Positions 9,716-19,099 of a stretch of 64,000 bases of DNA are shown here, one piece after another (position 1 is the stretch's first letter; every line of letters starts with the position of its first letter). The position numbers were made by a program, and so were the translations under genes. The notes beneath the pieces were generated by a model that worked only from the letters and a program-made list of their open reading frames with translations, did not search any database and was not told the DNA's origin. Origin of the DNA: Pirellulales bacterium (GTDB lineage Bacteria; Planctomycetota; Planctomycetia; Pirellulales; Lacipirellulaceae); the NCBI GenBank assembly GCA_019636345.1, contig JAHBXQ010000009.1, forward strand, positions 62,001-126,000. The letters are read 5' to 3'.

Positions 9716-10660
9716 TTACGCCTCGACCGCGGGGCCTGCGGCGCCGATTTCGGCAAAGAGGGCGTCGACGAAGTCCTGCGGTTTGAACAGCGCCAGGTCC
9801 TCGGCTTTTTCGCCGATGCCGACGTACTTGACGGGTAGGCCGACGCTTTGGCGGATCGCGACGACGACGCCTCCCTTGGCCGTGCCGTCGAGTTTGGCGA
9901 GCACGATCCCGGTGCAGTCGACCGCTTCGGTGAAGTTTTTGGCCTGGCTGATCCCGTTCTGGCCGGTCGTGGCGTCAAGAACCAAGAGCACCTCGTGGGG
10001 CGCTGCGGGAATCTGCTTGCGGATGGAACCTTGGATTTTGGTGAGTTCGGCCATCAGGTTTTTTTGCGTCTGCAGACGGCCGGCCGTGTCGATGATGCAG
10101 ACGTCGGCGCCGATGGCGAGGGCCTGCTCGGTCGCCCGGTAGGCGACGCTCGCCGGGTGGGCGCCGGGTTCGCCGGTGACGATGTCGACCCCCAGCCGCT
10201 CGGCCCAGATCGTGAGCTGCTCGACCGCGGCGGCGCGGAACGTGTCGCCGGCTCCCAGCACGACTTTCTTGCCGGCTTGGGTGAACATCCGAGTCAGTTT
10301 GGCGATCGACGTCGTTTTGCCGGCGCCGTTGACGCCGCAGATCATGATCACCGTCGGCCCGCTCGCGGCGAAGCGAATCGGCGAGTCGTCCTGGGCCATC
10401 AGTTCGGCCAGCTTCGACTTCCAGGTGGCGACGATCTGCTCGAGCGTGACGACCCGGCCGCGGTAGTTCTTGGCCACCTCGGCGACGATTTCTTCGACCG
10501 ACTCATAGCCCATGTCGGTTTTGAAGAGGATCGCGCGCATCTCGTCGAGAAACGCCTCATCGATGAGGCGCCCCTCGCTCTTGAAGAGATCGCGAACGTC
10601 GGTCTTGAGAATCTGCGCGGTCTTGGCGAGGCCGCGCTTGAACTTATCAAACAAACCCAT
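9716..10660 (-). CDS. ftsY: signal recognition particle receptor FtsY
   Basis: FtsY is the GTPase docking protein that receives ribosome-nascent chain complexes from SRP at the inner membrane. At 314 residues it has the NG domain only. The short N-terminus (MGLFDKFKRGLAKT) is an amphipathic membrane-contact helix, and the long acidic A domain of the E. coli protein is absent. Visible GTPase motifs are G1 GVNGAGKTTS, then DTFRAAAVEQL, DTAGRLQ and TKLDGTAKGG-type (here LAKLDGTAKGG), ending in VGIGEKAEDLALF. It is the last gene of the polA-coaE-rho-ribH-nusB-ftsY block and converges on the macroglobulin gene, whose stop is only about 33 bases away. Confidence 0.97.
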   Translation of the reverse strand: MGLFDKFKRGLAKTAQILKTDVRDLFKSEGRLIDEAFLDEMRAILFKTDMGYESVEEIVAEVAKNYRGRVVTLEQIVATWKSKLAELMAQDDSPIRFAASGPTVIMICGVNGAGKTTSIAKLTRMFTQAGKKVVLGAGDTFRAAAVEQLTIWAERLGVDIVTGEPGAHPASVAYRATEQALAIGADVCIIDTAGRLQTQKNLMAELTKIQGSIRKQIPAAPHEVLLVLDATTGQNGISQAKNFTEAVDCTGIVLAKLDGTAKGGVVVAIRQSVGLPVKYVGIGEKAEDLALFKPQDFVDALFAEIGAAGPAVEA

Positions 10661-10798
10661 GGGGCGAAACTTTCCGGCGAGGCTTTCGTAGTTCAGTGTT
10701 GCACAGAGGAGCCAAATCGCAAAGCAACGACCGCCGAGCCGGCGGGAACGTTAGAGAGTATTGCGATTCACTTTGCGTCTTAGCGCCTGTGCGCGAGA

Positions 10799-11209
10799 CT
10801 AAGGCGAGTCCTTGTCGCGCTCGATCAGTTTGTCGAGGATGCCGTTGACGAATTGGGAGCTTTGGGCGGCGCCGAAGCGTTTGGCCAGTTCGACCGCTTC
10901 GTCGATCGCGACGCGCGGCGGGGTGTCGCTGAAGCGGATTTCGTAGGCCCCGATCCGCAGGATGTTGCGGTCGGTCGCGGCCATGCGGTGGAGCGACCAG
11001 TTTTCGGCCTTGGCGGCCAACAGGGCGTCGAGTTCCTGCTGGTTCCGGCGGACCCCCAACACGATTTGCTTCGCAAAGTCGCGCGAGTCCTCGTCGCGCA
11101 GCCGCCCGGCCAGAAACGCGCCGAGCCGGTCGAGCGAGTTCTGGGGGTTGAGATCTTCCTGGAACAGCGCTTGGAGGGCGACCTCACGAGCGCGACTGCG
11201 GCGGGACAT
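10799..11209 (-). CDS. nusB: transcription antitermination factor NusB
   Basis: NusB binds boxA RNA together with NusE (ribosomal protein S10) and supports rRNA antitermination. From the ATG at 11209 the product is 136 residues, normal for the family. It opens with the diagnostic MSRRSRAREVALQALFQ and ends with AIDEAVELAKRFG and FVNGILDKL. The frame is open for 30 more codons upstream, but they lack family similarity. It lies between ribH and ftsY on the same strand. A ribH-nusB neighbourhood is common in bacteria. Confidence 0.96.
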   Translation of the reverse strand: MSRRSRAREVALQALFQEDLNPQNSLDRLGAFLAGRLRDEDSRDFAKQIVLGVRRNQQELDALLAAKAENWSLHRMAATDRNILRIGAYEIRFSDTPPRVAIDEAVELAKRFGAAQSSQFVNGILDKLIERDKDSP

Positions 11210-11310
11210 TGCGACAGGGAGGTCAGAGGCGAGAGGTCGGCGGTCAGGAACGCTCGTCGATGCGAGCCGGGGCGTCTTCGCCCTCAGCGGCTCGCGCAAG
11301 ACCCGTCATT

Positions 11311-11781
11311 CTATGCCCGAGGCAGGTTCCGCAACAACCCGACCATGTGGAGGGCCGCGTCGGCGCACTCGGCGCCTTTGTTGCCGACCGGTCCCCCGGC
11401 GCGGGCGAGGGCCTGCTCCATCGTCTCGCAGGTCAACAGGCCGAACAGCACGGGGATTCCCGTCGCGAGGCCGATCTCGCTGATCGCGAGGCTGACGGCG
11501 CGGTTGATGTGCTGATCGTGCGACGTTTCGCCGCGAATGACGACGCCCAAGCAGATGACCGCGGCGTAGCGGCCGCTCCGAGCCAGCTGTTGGGCCGGCA
11601 GCGACAATTCCCAGGATCCCGGCACCCATGCCACGTCGATCGCGTCGCCGGGGACCCCCGCGGCGATCAAGGCTTCGACTGCGCCGTCGAGCAACCGGCC
11701 TGTGACGCCGCGATTCCACTGGGCGACGACGATCGCAAAACGATCGTCGGCGGCGACGGGAGCGACGGGGATTTCGTTCAT
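11311..11781 (-). CDS. ribH: 6,7-dimethyl-8-ribityllumazine synthase
   Basis: RibH condenses 5-amino-6-ribitylaminouracil with 3,4-dihydroxy-2-butanone 4-phosphate, the penultimate step of riboflavin synthesis; the enzyme usually forms a 60-mer shell. The 156-residue product has the expected length. Motifs seen are the substrate-binding [24 protein letters not shown] with the catalytic His, [11 protein letters not shown], and the C-terminal [12 protein letters not shown]. The gene lies about 100 bases before nusB and after rho on the same strand, so it is probably co-transcribed. No other rib genes are nearby. Confidence 0.96.
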   Translation of the reverse strand: MNEIPVAPVAADDRFAIVVAQWNRGVTGRLLDGAVEALIAAGVPGDAIDVAWVPGSWELSLPAQQLARSGRYAAVICLGVVIRGETSHDQHINRAVSLAISEIGLATGIPVLFGLLTCETMEQALARAGGPVGNKGAECADAALHMVGLLRNLPRA

Positions 11782-11881
11782 CGTCGTGGCTGACGCATGC
11801 TGGCTATGCGATCGTGGAGCGCTGCCGGCGACAGAGCGAGTCGCGGCCGGGGGGGCGGGTCGCTTCGGACGACAGCCCCGC

Positions 11882-13357
11882 CTACTCCTTGATGCTCATC
11901 AGGAACTCGGCGTTCGACTTCGTCTTGCGAAGCCGCGTGGCGAGCAGGTCCATCGCGTCGGTCGGGCTCATGTCGTTGAGGACGCGACGCAGCAGGCAGA
12001 CCCGCCTGAACTCCTCGGGGTCCATGAGCATTTCCTCGCGCCGGGTGCCGCTGCGGACGATGTCGATCGCCGGCCAGATCCGCTTGTCGACCAAGCGGCG
12101 GTCGAGCACGATCTCCTGGTTGCCGGTCCCTTTGAACTCCTCGAAGATCACCTCGTCCATCCGGCTGCCGGTGTCGACGAGCGCGGTGGCGATGATGGTC
12201 AGCGAGCCCCCTTCCTGAACTTTGCGGGCCGAGCCGAAGAACCGCTTGGGGCGCTGCATGGCGTTGGCGTCGATGCCGCCGGAGAGGATCTTGCCGCTCG
12301 AGGGGCATTCGGCGTTCCACGCCCGGGCGAGCCGAGTGATCGAGTCGAGGAAGATCACGACGTCGCGGCCGTATTCGACCATCCGCTTCGCCTTTTCGAG
12401 GACCATTTCGCTGACCTGGACGTGGCGGGCCGAGGTTTCGTCGAACGTGCTCGAGATGACCTCGCAGTTGGTGCCCTTGACGTTCCGCTCCATGTCGGTG
12501 ACTTCCTCGGGGCGCTCGTCGATCAGCAACATGATGACGTACGCCTCGGGGTAGTTGGCCAGCACGCTCTTGGCCATCTTCTGCATCAAGACGGTTTTGC
12601 CGGCCCGCGGGGGGCTGACGATCAACCCGCGCTGGCCGAAGCCGATCGGCACGATCATGTCGACGACCCGCATGTCGACGTCGTCGGGCGCGTGCTCCAT
12701 GCGGATCCGCTCGTCGGGATGCTCGGGGGTCAGGTTGTCGAACAGGACCTTCTTGCTGACGTGGTTGGGGTCATCGCCGTTGATGCTTTCAACACGCAGC
12801 AGGGCGAAGTACCGCTCGTTTTCCTTCGGCGGGCGGATTGTTCCCGAGATCGTCGCCCCGGTCAGCAGCCCGAACCGACGAATCTGGCTCGGCGACACGT
12901 AAATGTCGTCGGGGCAGGAGAGGTAGTGGTAGTCGGGCGAGCGGAGGAAGCCGAACCCGTCGGGGAGGATTTCGAGCGTCCCCTCGCCCGACATCATGCC
13001 GTTGAGCTTCACCCGCGACTTGAGGATGCGGAAGATGAGGTCCTGCTTCTTGAGGCTCGAGGCTTCCTCGATCTGCTCCTCTTCGGCGACCGCGATCAGC
13101 TCGGGCATGCTCATCCGCTGCAGCGCGGCGACGTGCATGTTCTGGTCGGGCTTGTCGGTACGCTCGATGTTCTTGCCGATGCGGCGGACCCGTTCGGCCG
13201 CCTTGTCGAGCTCTTCGGCGAAGGAGAGCGGTTCCTCGCGCTCGAGCTCGGCCAGGGTGGCGGGGTCAATGCCGTCGGGAGTGGGGTAATTGCGGTGGCG
13301 ATGCGGGGGGCCCTGGAAACGACCCGGCCGGGGACCGCGGTTGCTGGTCTCAGCCAT
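11882..13357 (-). CDS. rho: transcription termination factor Rho
   Basis: Rho is the hexameric RNA-dependent ATPase that terminates transcription at C-rich sites. The product is 491 residues from the ATG at 13357. The first 60 residues are a basic, Pro/Arg-rich extension ([18 protein letters not shown]) not found in E. coli Rho. The Rho_N-like segment follows, and near residue 120 the RNA-binding cold-shock-like domain ([15 protein letters not shown]). The P-loop [11 protein letters not shown] is near 252, followed by [12 protein letters not shown] and the R-loop region [19 protein letters not shown]. The product ends in [16 protein letters not shown], the conserved Rho C-terminus. The arginine-rich extension may add RNA affinity (inference). 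Confidence 0.97.
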   Translation of the reverse strand: MAETSNRGPRPGRFQGPPHRHRNYPTPDGIDPATLAELEREEPLSFAEELDKAAERVRRIGKNIERTDKPDQNMHVAALQRMSMPELIAVAEEEQIEEASSLKKQDLIFRILKSRVKLNGMMSGEGTLEILPDGFGFLRSPDYHYLSCPDDIYVSPSQIRRFGLLTGATISGTIRPPKENERYFALLRVESINGDDPNHVSKKVLFDNLTPEHPDERIRMEHAPDDVDMRVVDMIVPIGFGQRGLIVSPPRAGKTVLMQKMAKSVLANYPEAYVIMLLIDERPEEVTDMERNVKGTNCEVISSTFDETSARHVQVSEMVLEKAKRMVEYGRDVVIFLDSITRLARAWNAECPSSGKILSGGIDANAMQRPKRFFGSARKVQEGGSLTIIATALVDTGSRMDEVIFEEFKGTGNQEIVLDRRLVDKRIWPAIDIVRSGTRREEMLMDPEEFRRVCLLRRVLNDMSPTDAMDLLATRLRKTKSNAEFLMSIKE

Positions 13358-13699
13358 GAACGGCAAACTCCTGGTGGGAAGATCGAAAAGATTTAGGGCG
13401 TCAGCGCACGGACGGCGCAACGGCGGGAATGCAAGAACGGCGGGATGGGATTCGGGCTGGCCGAGCGGCCGACCCAGGCGTGATCAAACTCAGGCGACGA
13501 TCGCACCGCGAGCGCGGCAAGGGTCGCAGGGGAACTCTCAGCAGCCGGGCAATGAAGGCGGGACCACGGCGGGCAGGCGATTCGTTTCAAACGCTAGTAT
13601 GCCAAGCGACGCCGGGACAGGGAAGCGCAAGTTCGGCAAACCGCCGGATTTCTGCAGCGAAAAGCCGGGGATTCGCCGGCTGGCGGGGGGCGAGCGAAT
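13358..13699. other. 342-bp gap between coaE and rho
   Basis: This gap separates two minus-strand genes and contains the rho leader. Near its upstream edge is a terminator-like hairpin listed separately. No convincing promoter or small gene was seen. A long rho leader is often used for autoregulation in other bacteria, but no specific element is identifiable here. Confidence 0.45.
13660..13681 (-). terminator. putative intrinsic terminator after coaE
   Basis: On the minus strand the sequence forms AGCCGG, a short loop, CCGGCT and then TTTT. It starts 19 bases beyond the coaE stop. The short stem and four-base T run make it a weak-to-moderate terminator, so some readthrough into rho is likely. 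Confidence 0.45.
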
Positions 13700-14338
13700 C
13701 TACTGCGAACAGGCGGATTTGCCGGGGGGCAGGCCGGAACGCTCGATTCGTTCGGCCCAAAACTGCCGAACCCGCTGCGGTAAATCCGCCAGGGCGCCGC
13801 TGCTGTCGACCGTCCAAGTCGCAAGCAGCCGCTTTTCGTCAATCGGCATTTGGACGGCCTCGCGTCGCTCAAATTCCCCAGGAGGCCAGCCACGGGTTGC
13901 CGCTCGCTGGCGGCGGAGCGATTCGGGGCACTCGACCCAGACCAGTTCATCGCACAAGGTTTGCCACCCTGCTTCGACCAACAGCGGGGCGTCGACGACG
14001 ACCGCCGGGGCGCCGACGTCACGGAGCCGGGCGATTTCGGCGACGAACCGCTCGCGGATTCGCGGGTGGAGAATCGACTCGAGCCAGCGTCGTTCGACGG
14101 CCGCTTCCGGGGTCGGGGCGAAGACGCGGGCGGCGATGGCGCCCCGCCGGGGCTGGCCGGCGTGGTCGAGCGCCTCGGGACCCCACCGTTCGACCAACAG
14201 GCGACACGCCTCGGGGGTCGCGATCGCCTCACGCGCCGCGGAATCGGCGTCGAGCACCACGGCGCCGAGCTCGGCCAGCGCCGCAGCGACGGCCGATTTG
14301 CCGCTCGCGATCCCGCCGATGAGGCCGATGGTTTTCAT
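13700..14338 (-). CDS. coaE: dephospho-CoA kinase
   Basis: CoaE phosphorylates the ribose 3'-hydroxyl of dephospho-CoA in the last step of coenzyme A synthesis. From the ATG at 14338 the product is 212 residues and starts MKTIGLIGGIASGKS, which contains the P-loop; an ATG nine codons upstream is a less likely start. Further family marks are LGAVVLDADSAAREA near residue 30, the LxHPRIRE segment (ILHPRIRERF) near 110, and VVVDAPLLVEAG near 130. The gene sits 115 bases after polA and 342 bases before rho, an order recurrent in planctomycetes (recalled, not checked). Confidence 0.95.
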   Translation of the reverse strand: MKTIGLIGGIASGKSAVAAALAELGAVVLDADSAAREAIATPEACRLLVERWGPEALDHAGQPRRGAIAARVFAPTPEAAVERRWLESILHPRIRERFVAEIARLRDVGAPAVVVDAPLLVEAGWQTLCDELVWVECPESLRRQRAATRGWPPGEFERREAVQMPIDEKRLLATWTVDSSGALADLPQRVRQFWAERIERSGLPPGKSACSQ

Positions 14339-14453
14339 GGGAAGGACGAAGGCGGCGTGGGGCAAGGCGACGAGTTGCGGCGGGGTATTCTTGGCGTCTG
14401 AGCGGGGGGAGCCAACCCCAAGTTCATGCGGCTTGGCGGCCGCGGCTTGACGA

Positions 14454-17354
14454 TCACTCGCATTCCGCCCAGTTGGGGCCGGTCTTGACGTCGATGGCCA
14501 GGGGGACGGCCAGTTCCATAACGGTGGTCATTTCTTCGCGGACGAGTCGGCCCAGAGCTTCTGCCTCCTCGGGCGGGGTCTCGAACAACAGTTCGTCGTG
14601 GATTTGCAGCAGCATCGCGGCAGGAGTCCCTTCGGCCTTGAGCCGGCGATGAACCTGCAGCATGGCCAGCTTGATGAGGTCGGCCGCCGAGCCCTGGATG
14701 ACGGTGTTCACGGCGGTCCGCTCGGGGAGGTTGAGTTGCCGCAGCGCCCCGCTTGGCTCGCGCAGGCCCGGCGGCGGGGTGCGCACGCCGTCGACCTTGC
14801 GCTTGCGGCCCAGCAGCGTCGAAACGCAACCGCGCGAGCGGCAGCCGCCGAGGGTCTCGATGAAGAAGTCGAGCACGCCCGGATACTTCCCGAAGTACGC
14901 CTCGATGAACGCGGCGGCCTCTTCCTTGGAAATTCCCAGTGCCTTGGCCAACCCGAAGGGGCTTTGCCCGTAGATGATGCCGAAGTTGACCGCCTTGGCG
15001 GCGCGGCGCATCTCGGGGGTCACTTCGTCCATGGCGACGCCGTTCACCTGGGCGGCGACGAGGCGATGAATGTCCTCGTCGTTGGCGAACGCGGCGCAGA
15101 GGGTTTCGTCGCGGGTGAAGTGGGCGAGGACTCGCAACTCGATCTGCGAATAGTCGGCCGCAAGCAGAATCCACCCTGGCGGTCCCGCCTTGAACGCCGA
15201 GCGAATTTCCTTTCCCTCGCGGGTTCGGACCGGGATGTTCTGCAAGTTGGGGTTGTTGGAACTGAGCCGTCCCGTGGCCGCGACGACCTGGTTGAGCGAC
15301 GAGTGGACGCGACCCGTGACCGGATGGACCAGCTTGGGGAGGGCGTCGATGTAGGTCCCCAGCAGTTTGGCGTACTGGCGGTGCTCGACGATCATCGCCG
15401 GCAGCGGGTGCAACGGGGCCAGCTCCTCGAGCACGCTCGCGTCGGTGCTCGGGCCGGTCTTGGTCTTTTTGATCACCGGGAGTTTGAACTCGGTGAACAA
15501 CAGCTCGGCGAGTTGCTTGGGGGAGGCGATGTTGAGCGGTCGGCCGGCCAACTCTTCGATGTCCTGGGAGAGCTTGGTCAGCCGGTCGGTGTAGACATTG
15601 CTCAGTTCGCCGAGCCGTTCGACGTCGACGGAGACGCCCCGATGCTCCAACTCCGCGAGCACCTCGATAAGCGGCGTCTCGACGGCGTCGTTCAGTTCGG
15701 CGAGCCCTTCGCCGGCCAGTCGTTCCTGGAGGATCGGCAGCAGTCGCAGCGGGACGTCGGCGTCCTCAGCCGCATACTGGCCGGCGGCGGACGCCGGGAC
15801 CTCGTCCATCCGCAATTGCGATTTGCCTTTGCCGATGAGCGAGTCGATTTTGATCGTCTCGTGGTCGAGGTAGGTCAGGGCGAGATGGTCGAGATTGTGA
15901 GACCGCTCGCCCGCGTCGAGCAGATAACTGGCGACCATCGTGTCGAACGCAATCCCGCGGAGCTCGATCCCCGCGCTTTTGAGCACGACCATGTCGTACT
16001 TCAGGTTCTGCCCGATCTTGGCGATCGCGGGGTTTTCGAGAATGGGGCGGAGCGCAGCGGCGGTCGCTTGCGGGTCGAGCGTCGTCGACCCCGCCGGGCC
16101 GCGAACCGGGACGTAGCACGCCTCCCCCGGGGCCCAGGCGAACGAGTAGCCGACGATCTCGGCAAAGCGGGGATTCACGTCGGTCGTCTCGGTGTCGACT
16201 GAGATCCGCTCGCATGCCGACAGGGTCGCGATCAACTCGGCGAGCCCGGCCGGCGTGTCGACCACGCGGTAGTTCGCTTCCCACGAGTCGGGGAACAGTC
16301 GAGTGCGCTCGGCGAGGTCCGGCGAGGCGGCGCTCGAGCCGACGCCCCCGGCTGGACCGTCGTACAACTTGGCCACCGCCAGGGCGCGGTCCGCCAGAGA
16401 CCGGAAGCCGAACTCGCGGAACAGCTCAGCAATGCGCCCCGGGTCGATCTGCCCGGCACGGGCGCGCCCCCAATCGGGGGTCACCGGCACATGGCGATCG
16501 AGTTCCACGAGTTTGCGCGACAGGATTGCGTCGTCGCGGTGTTTGAGCAGGTTCTCGCGCCGCTTCGCGCCGGCGACCTCGCTGGCGTGATCGAGCACCC
16601 CCATGAGCGAGCCGTACTGATCGAGCAGCTCCTTGGCGACTTTCGGCCCGATCAGCGGCACGCCCGGCACGTTGTCGACCTTGTCCCCCACGAGGGCCTG
16701 AAAGTCGACGACCTGATCGGGTCGGATCCCCCAGTCGGCCTCGAGCGCCGCGGCGTCGTAGACCTCGTCCTTGCGGATGTTGTAGACCGACACGTGCGGC
16801 GTGATGAGTTGCCGGCAGTCCTTGTCTCCCGTGACGACGTAGCAGCTTGCCCGGGCTTCGTCGCACAGCCTCGCGACGGTCGCCAGCACGTCGTCAGCCT
16901 CGAAGCCCGGGGAGTCGAGCACCGGAATCCCGAGGGCCTCGAGCACTTGCCGAATCTTGGGGATCTGCGAGACCAACTCCTCGGGCATCTCGCCGCGGTC
17001 CCCCTTATAGGCTTCGTACAGTTCGTGGCGGAAGGTCGTCCCGGGCAGGTCGAACGCACAGAGAATCGCCGTGGGGCGCCGGCGTTCGAGCAGTTGGAGC
17101 ATGTCGCGGGTGAAGCCGTAGACCGCCCCCACCGGCTCGCCGCGCGGGCTGGACAGCTCCGACCCCTGCATGGCGTGAAAGACTTGGAAGATCAGCGAGT
17201 GCGAGTCGACGGCGTAGACGGTCCAGCCGGCGATCGACGAGGGGGCTTCGCGGAGCGTCGAGGGCGCCTGGGCGCCATCGGTCGCCGGCGCGACGAACGC
17301 ACCTTCTTCGTCTTCCATCCCTGGCAGGGAGGCTTGTCGATTCTTCCGAGCCAT
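14454..17354 (-). CDS. polA: DNA polymerase I
   Basis: This 966-residue enzyme has all three Pol I domains. The 5'-3' exonuclease starts near residue 45 (YAVDSHSLIFQVFHAM) and includes FEADDVLATVA and VTGDKDCRQLI. The 3'-5' proofreading domain keeps its acidic residues: VDTETTD (ExoI), IGQNLKYDMVVL (ExoII) and YAAEDAD (ExoIII). The polymerase domain has LLAADYSQIELRVLAH (motif A), RRAAKAVNFGIIYG (motif B) and LQIHDELLFE (motif C), ending near residue 966. The ATG at 17354 precedes a charged lead of about 40 residues rich in Ala/Pro. It heads the polA-coaE-rho block and is divergent from the sugar transferase gene. Confidence 0.97.
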   Translation of the reverse strand: MARKNRQASLPGMEDEEGAFVAPATDGAQAPSTLREAPSSIAGWTVYAVDSHSLIFQVFHAMQGSELSSPRGEPVGAVYGFTRDMLQLLERRRPTAILCAFDLPGTTFRHELYEAYKGDRGEMPEELVSQIPKIRQVLEALGIPVLDSPGFEADDVLATVARLCDEARASCYVVTGDKDCRQLITPHVSVYNIRKDEVYDAAALEADWGIRPDQVVDFQALVGDKVDNVPGVPLIGPKVAKELLDQYGSLMGVLDHASEVAGAKRRENLLKHRDDAILSRKLVELDRHVPVTPDWGRARAGQIDPGRIAELFREFGFRSLADRALAVAKLYDGPAGGVGSSAASPDLAERTRLFPDSWEANYRVVDTPAGLAELIATLSACERISVDTETTDVNPRFAEIVGYSFAWAPGEACYVPVRGPAGSTTLDPQATAAALRPILENPAIAKIGQNLKYDMVVLKSAGIELRGIAFDTMVASYLLDAGERSHNLDHLALTYLDHETIKIDSLIGKGKSQLRMDEVPASAAGQYAAEDADVPLRLLPILQERLAGEGLAELNDAVETPLIEVLAELEHRGVSVDVERLGELSNVYTDRLTKLSQDIEELAGRPLNIASPKQLAELLFTEFKLPVIKKTKTGPSTDASVLEELAPLHPLPAMIVEHRQYAKLLGTYIDALPKLVHPVTGRVHSSLNQVVAATGRLSSNNPNLQNIPVRTREGKEIRSAFKAGPPGWILLAADYSQIELRVLAHFTRDETLCAAFANDEDIHRLVAAQVNGVAMDEVTPEMRRAAKAVNFGIIYGQSPFGLAKALGISKEEAAAFIEAYFGKYPGVLDFFIETLGGCRSRGCVSTLLGRKRKVDGVRTPPPGLREPSGALRQLNLPERTAVNTVIQGSAADLIKLAMLQVHRRLKAEGTPAAMLLQIHDELLFETPPEEAEALGRLVREEMTTVMELAVPLAIDVKTGPNWAECE

Positions 17355-17604
17355 GGGGCGCGAGGGGGCGAGGCGTGACGTTCAAGTTCCAGCGGCGCCC
17401 CCCAATGTACCCGCCGCCGTACCAAGGGTGGAGGGCGCCTTGGGGGCGCGCGTCCGGCCGGGACGATTTTGCCGGTCGCGCGAGATGGTCCGGGCTTCGC
17501 CCTGCCGCCAACGCGGAGCCGACGACGCCGGCGGGAGCGGACAAGGCCTAGATTTTGGTACGACTTGCGCTTGCAGCCGCCTTGACCTTTGCACCTTGCC
17601 GCCC

Positions 17605-19017
17605 GTGTTCGGACAAAACCAATTTCACGTACGGACCGACCGCTCGATTGTCGACGTGGCCTACCGGCTGCTTGACGCCGCGGCGATCCTGTGCGCCACC
17701 CTCGCGGCGACGCGCTACACCGACGACGAGCATTTGCCGAATCTGGCGGTCGTCGGCGCGACGACGTTGTTGGTTCACATGGTCGCGGTCGAAGTGAGCG
17801 GCCTCTACCGGAGTTGGCGCGGGGCGAAGATTGCGCTGGAATTGTGGTGCGTGCTGGCAACTTGGCTCTACACGGCGCCAGCCGTGCTGGGGGTCGGGCT
17901 GTTCACCAAATTCAACGCTGAATTCACATACAAGACGAAGCTGGTGTGGCTGGCGTTGACGCCGCTGGCGATGATCAGCGGGCGGATCGCGTATCGGCTG
18001 GTGCTGCGCAATCTGCGCAGCCGAGGATTCAATACGCAGCGGTTCGCCATTTGCGGCGTCAACAAGCTGGGCGTCCAGTTGGCTCGCAACGTGCAGAACG
18101 CCCCGGAGCTGGGGCTGGAGTTCGTCGGGTTCTTCGACGACCGACCGCAGCACCGCACCGAGCAGGAATTGGGAGAAACGCCCCCCCACGCCGGCAACTT
18201 GCCCGAGCTTGTGCAACTGGCCCGCGCCGGCGGCGTCGACATGGTGTTCATCACCTTTCCGATGCGGGCTGAGAAGCGGATTCGCGACTACCTGACGCAG
18301 CTCGGCGACACGACGGCGTCGGTGTACATCGTGCCCGACTTCTTCGTGTTCCAAATGTTGCACGCCCGGTGGAGCTCGATCGACGGGTTGCCGGTGGTGA
18401 GCGTCTTTGAGACGCCCATGTCGGGGATCGACGGCGTGCTGAAGCGGGGCTTCGACGTGCTCGTCGGGGGCGCCCTGCTGGCCGTGCTTGCCGTGCCGAT
18501 GCTGGCGATTGCCGCGGCGGTGAAGTGTTCGTCCCCCGGGCCGGTGTTCTTCCGCCAGAAGCGGTACGGGCTGTCGGGCGAGGAGATTCGCGTCTGGAAG
18601 TTCCGCAGCATGCGCGTGTGCGAGGACGGCGCCCAGGTACGGCAGGCGACCCAGCACGACGACCGCATCACGCCGGTCGGGCGCATGTTGCGCAAGACCT
18701 CTCTCGACGAGTTGCCGCAATTGTTCAACGTCCTCGGCGGCAGCATGTCGCTGGTCGGCCCGCGACCCCATGCGACGGCTCACAACGAGCAGTACCGGTC
18801 GCTCATCGACGGCTACATGCTGCGGCACAAAGTGAAGCCGGGGATCACCGGTCTGGCCCAAGTGAATGGAGCCCGCGGCGAGACCGAGACTCTGGAGAAG
18901 ATGGAGCGTCGCATCACCCTCGACCATCGCTACATTCGCGAGTGGTCGCTGGGGATGGATCTCAAGATCCTGGTGAAAACGGCGCTGGTCGTCTTCCGGC
19001 AAGAGAACGCGTATTGA
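17605..19017 (+). CDS. exopolysaccharide polyprenyl sugar-phosphate transferase
   Basis: This belongs to the WcaJ/WbaP-like family, which transfers a sugar 1-phosphate to undecaprenyl phosphate to start exopolysaccharide or O-antigen units. The product is about 470 residues from the GTG at 17605; the true start is uncertain because no ATG is close. It has several N-terminal membrane helices, a central Rossmann-like segment (RFAICGVNKLGVQLARNV) near residue 150, then a re-entrant helix and the catalytic domain. The last shows KRGFDVLVGGALL, SPGPVFFRQKRYG, VWKFRSM, RKTSLDELPQLFNVL, MSLVGPRP and KPGITGLAQVNG. It stands alone: no glycosyltransferases or export genes flank it, so its polysaccharide cannot be named. 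Confidence 0.9.
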   Translation: MFGQNQFHVRTDRSIVDVAYRLLDAAAILCATLAATRYTDDEHLPNLAVVGATTLLVHMVAVEVSGLYRSWRGAKIALELWCVLATWLYTAPAVLGVGLFTKFNAEFTYKTKLVWLALTPLAMISGRIAYRLVLRNLRSRGFNTQRFAICGVNKLGVQLARNVQNAPELGLEFVGFFDDRPQHRTEQELGETPPHAGNLPELVQLARAGGVDMVFITFPMRAEKRIRDYLTQLGDTTASVYIVPDFFVFQMLHARWSSIDGLPVVSVFETPMSGIDGVLKRGFDVLVGGALLAVLAVPMLAIAAAVKCSSPGPVFFRQKRYGLSGEEIRVWKFRSMRVCEDGAQVRQATQHDDRITPVGRMLRKTSLDELPQLFNVLGGSMSLVGPRPHATAHNEQYRSLIDGYMLRHKVKPGITGLAQVNGARGETETLEKMERRITLDHRYIREWSLGMDLKILVKTALVVFRQENAY

Positions 19018-19099
19018 GATTTCGCGGGAGGGGGGGCAATTTCTCAGCGCCGGCGTACCTTCCCCGAATGCCCTCTCGAAAACGACTCCTGCGCTCCCT

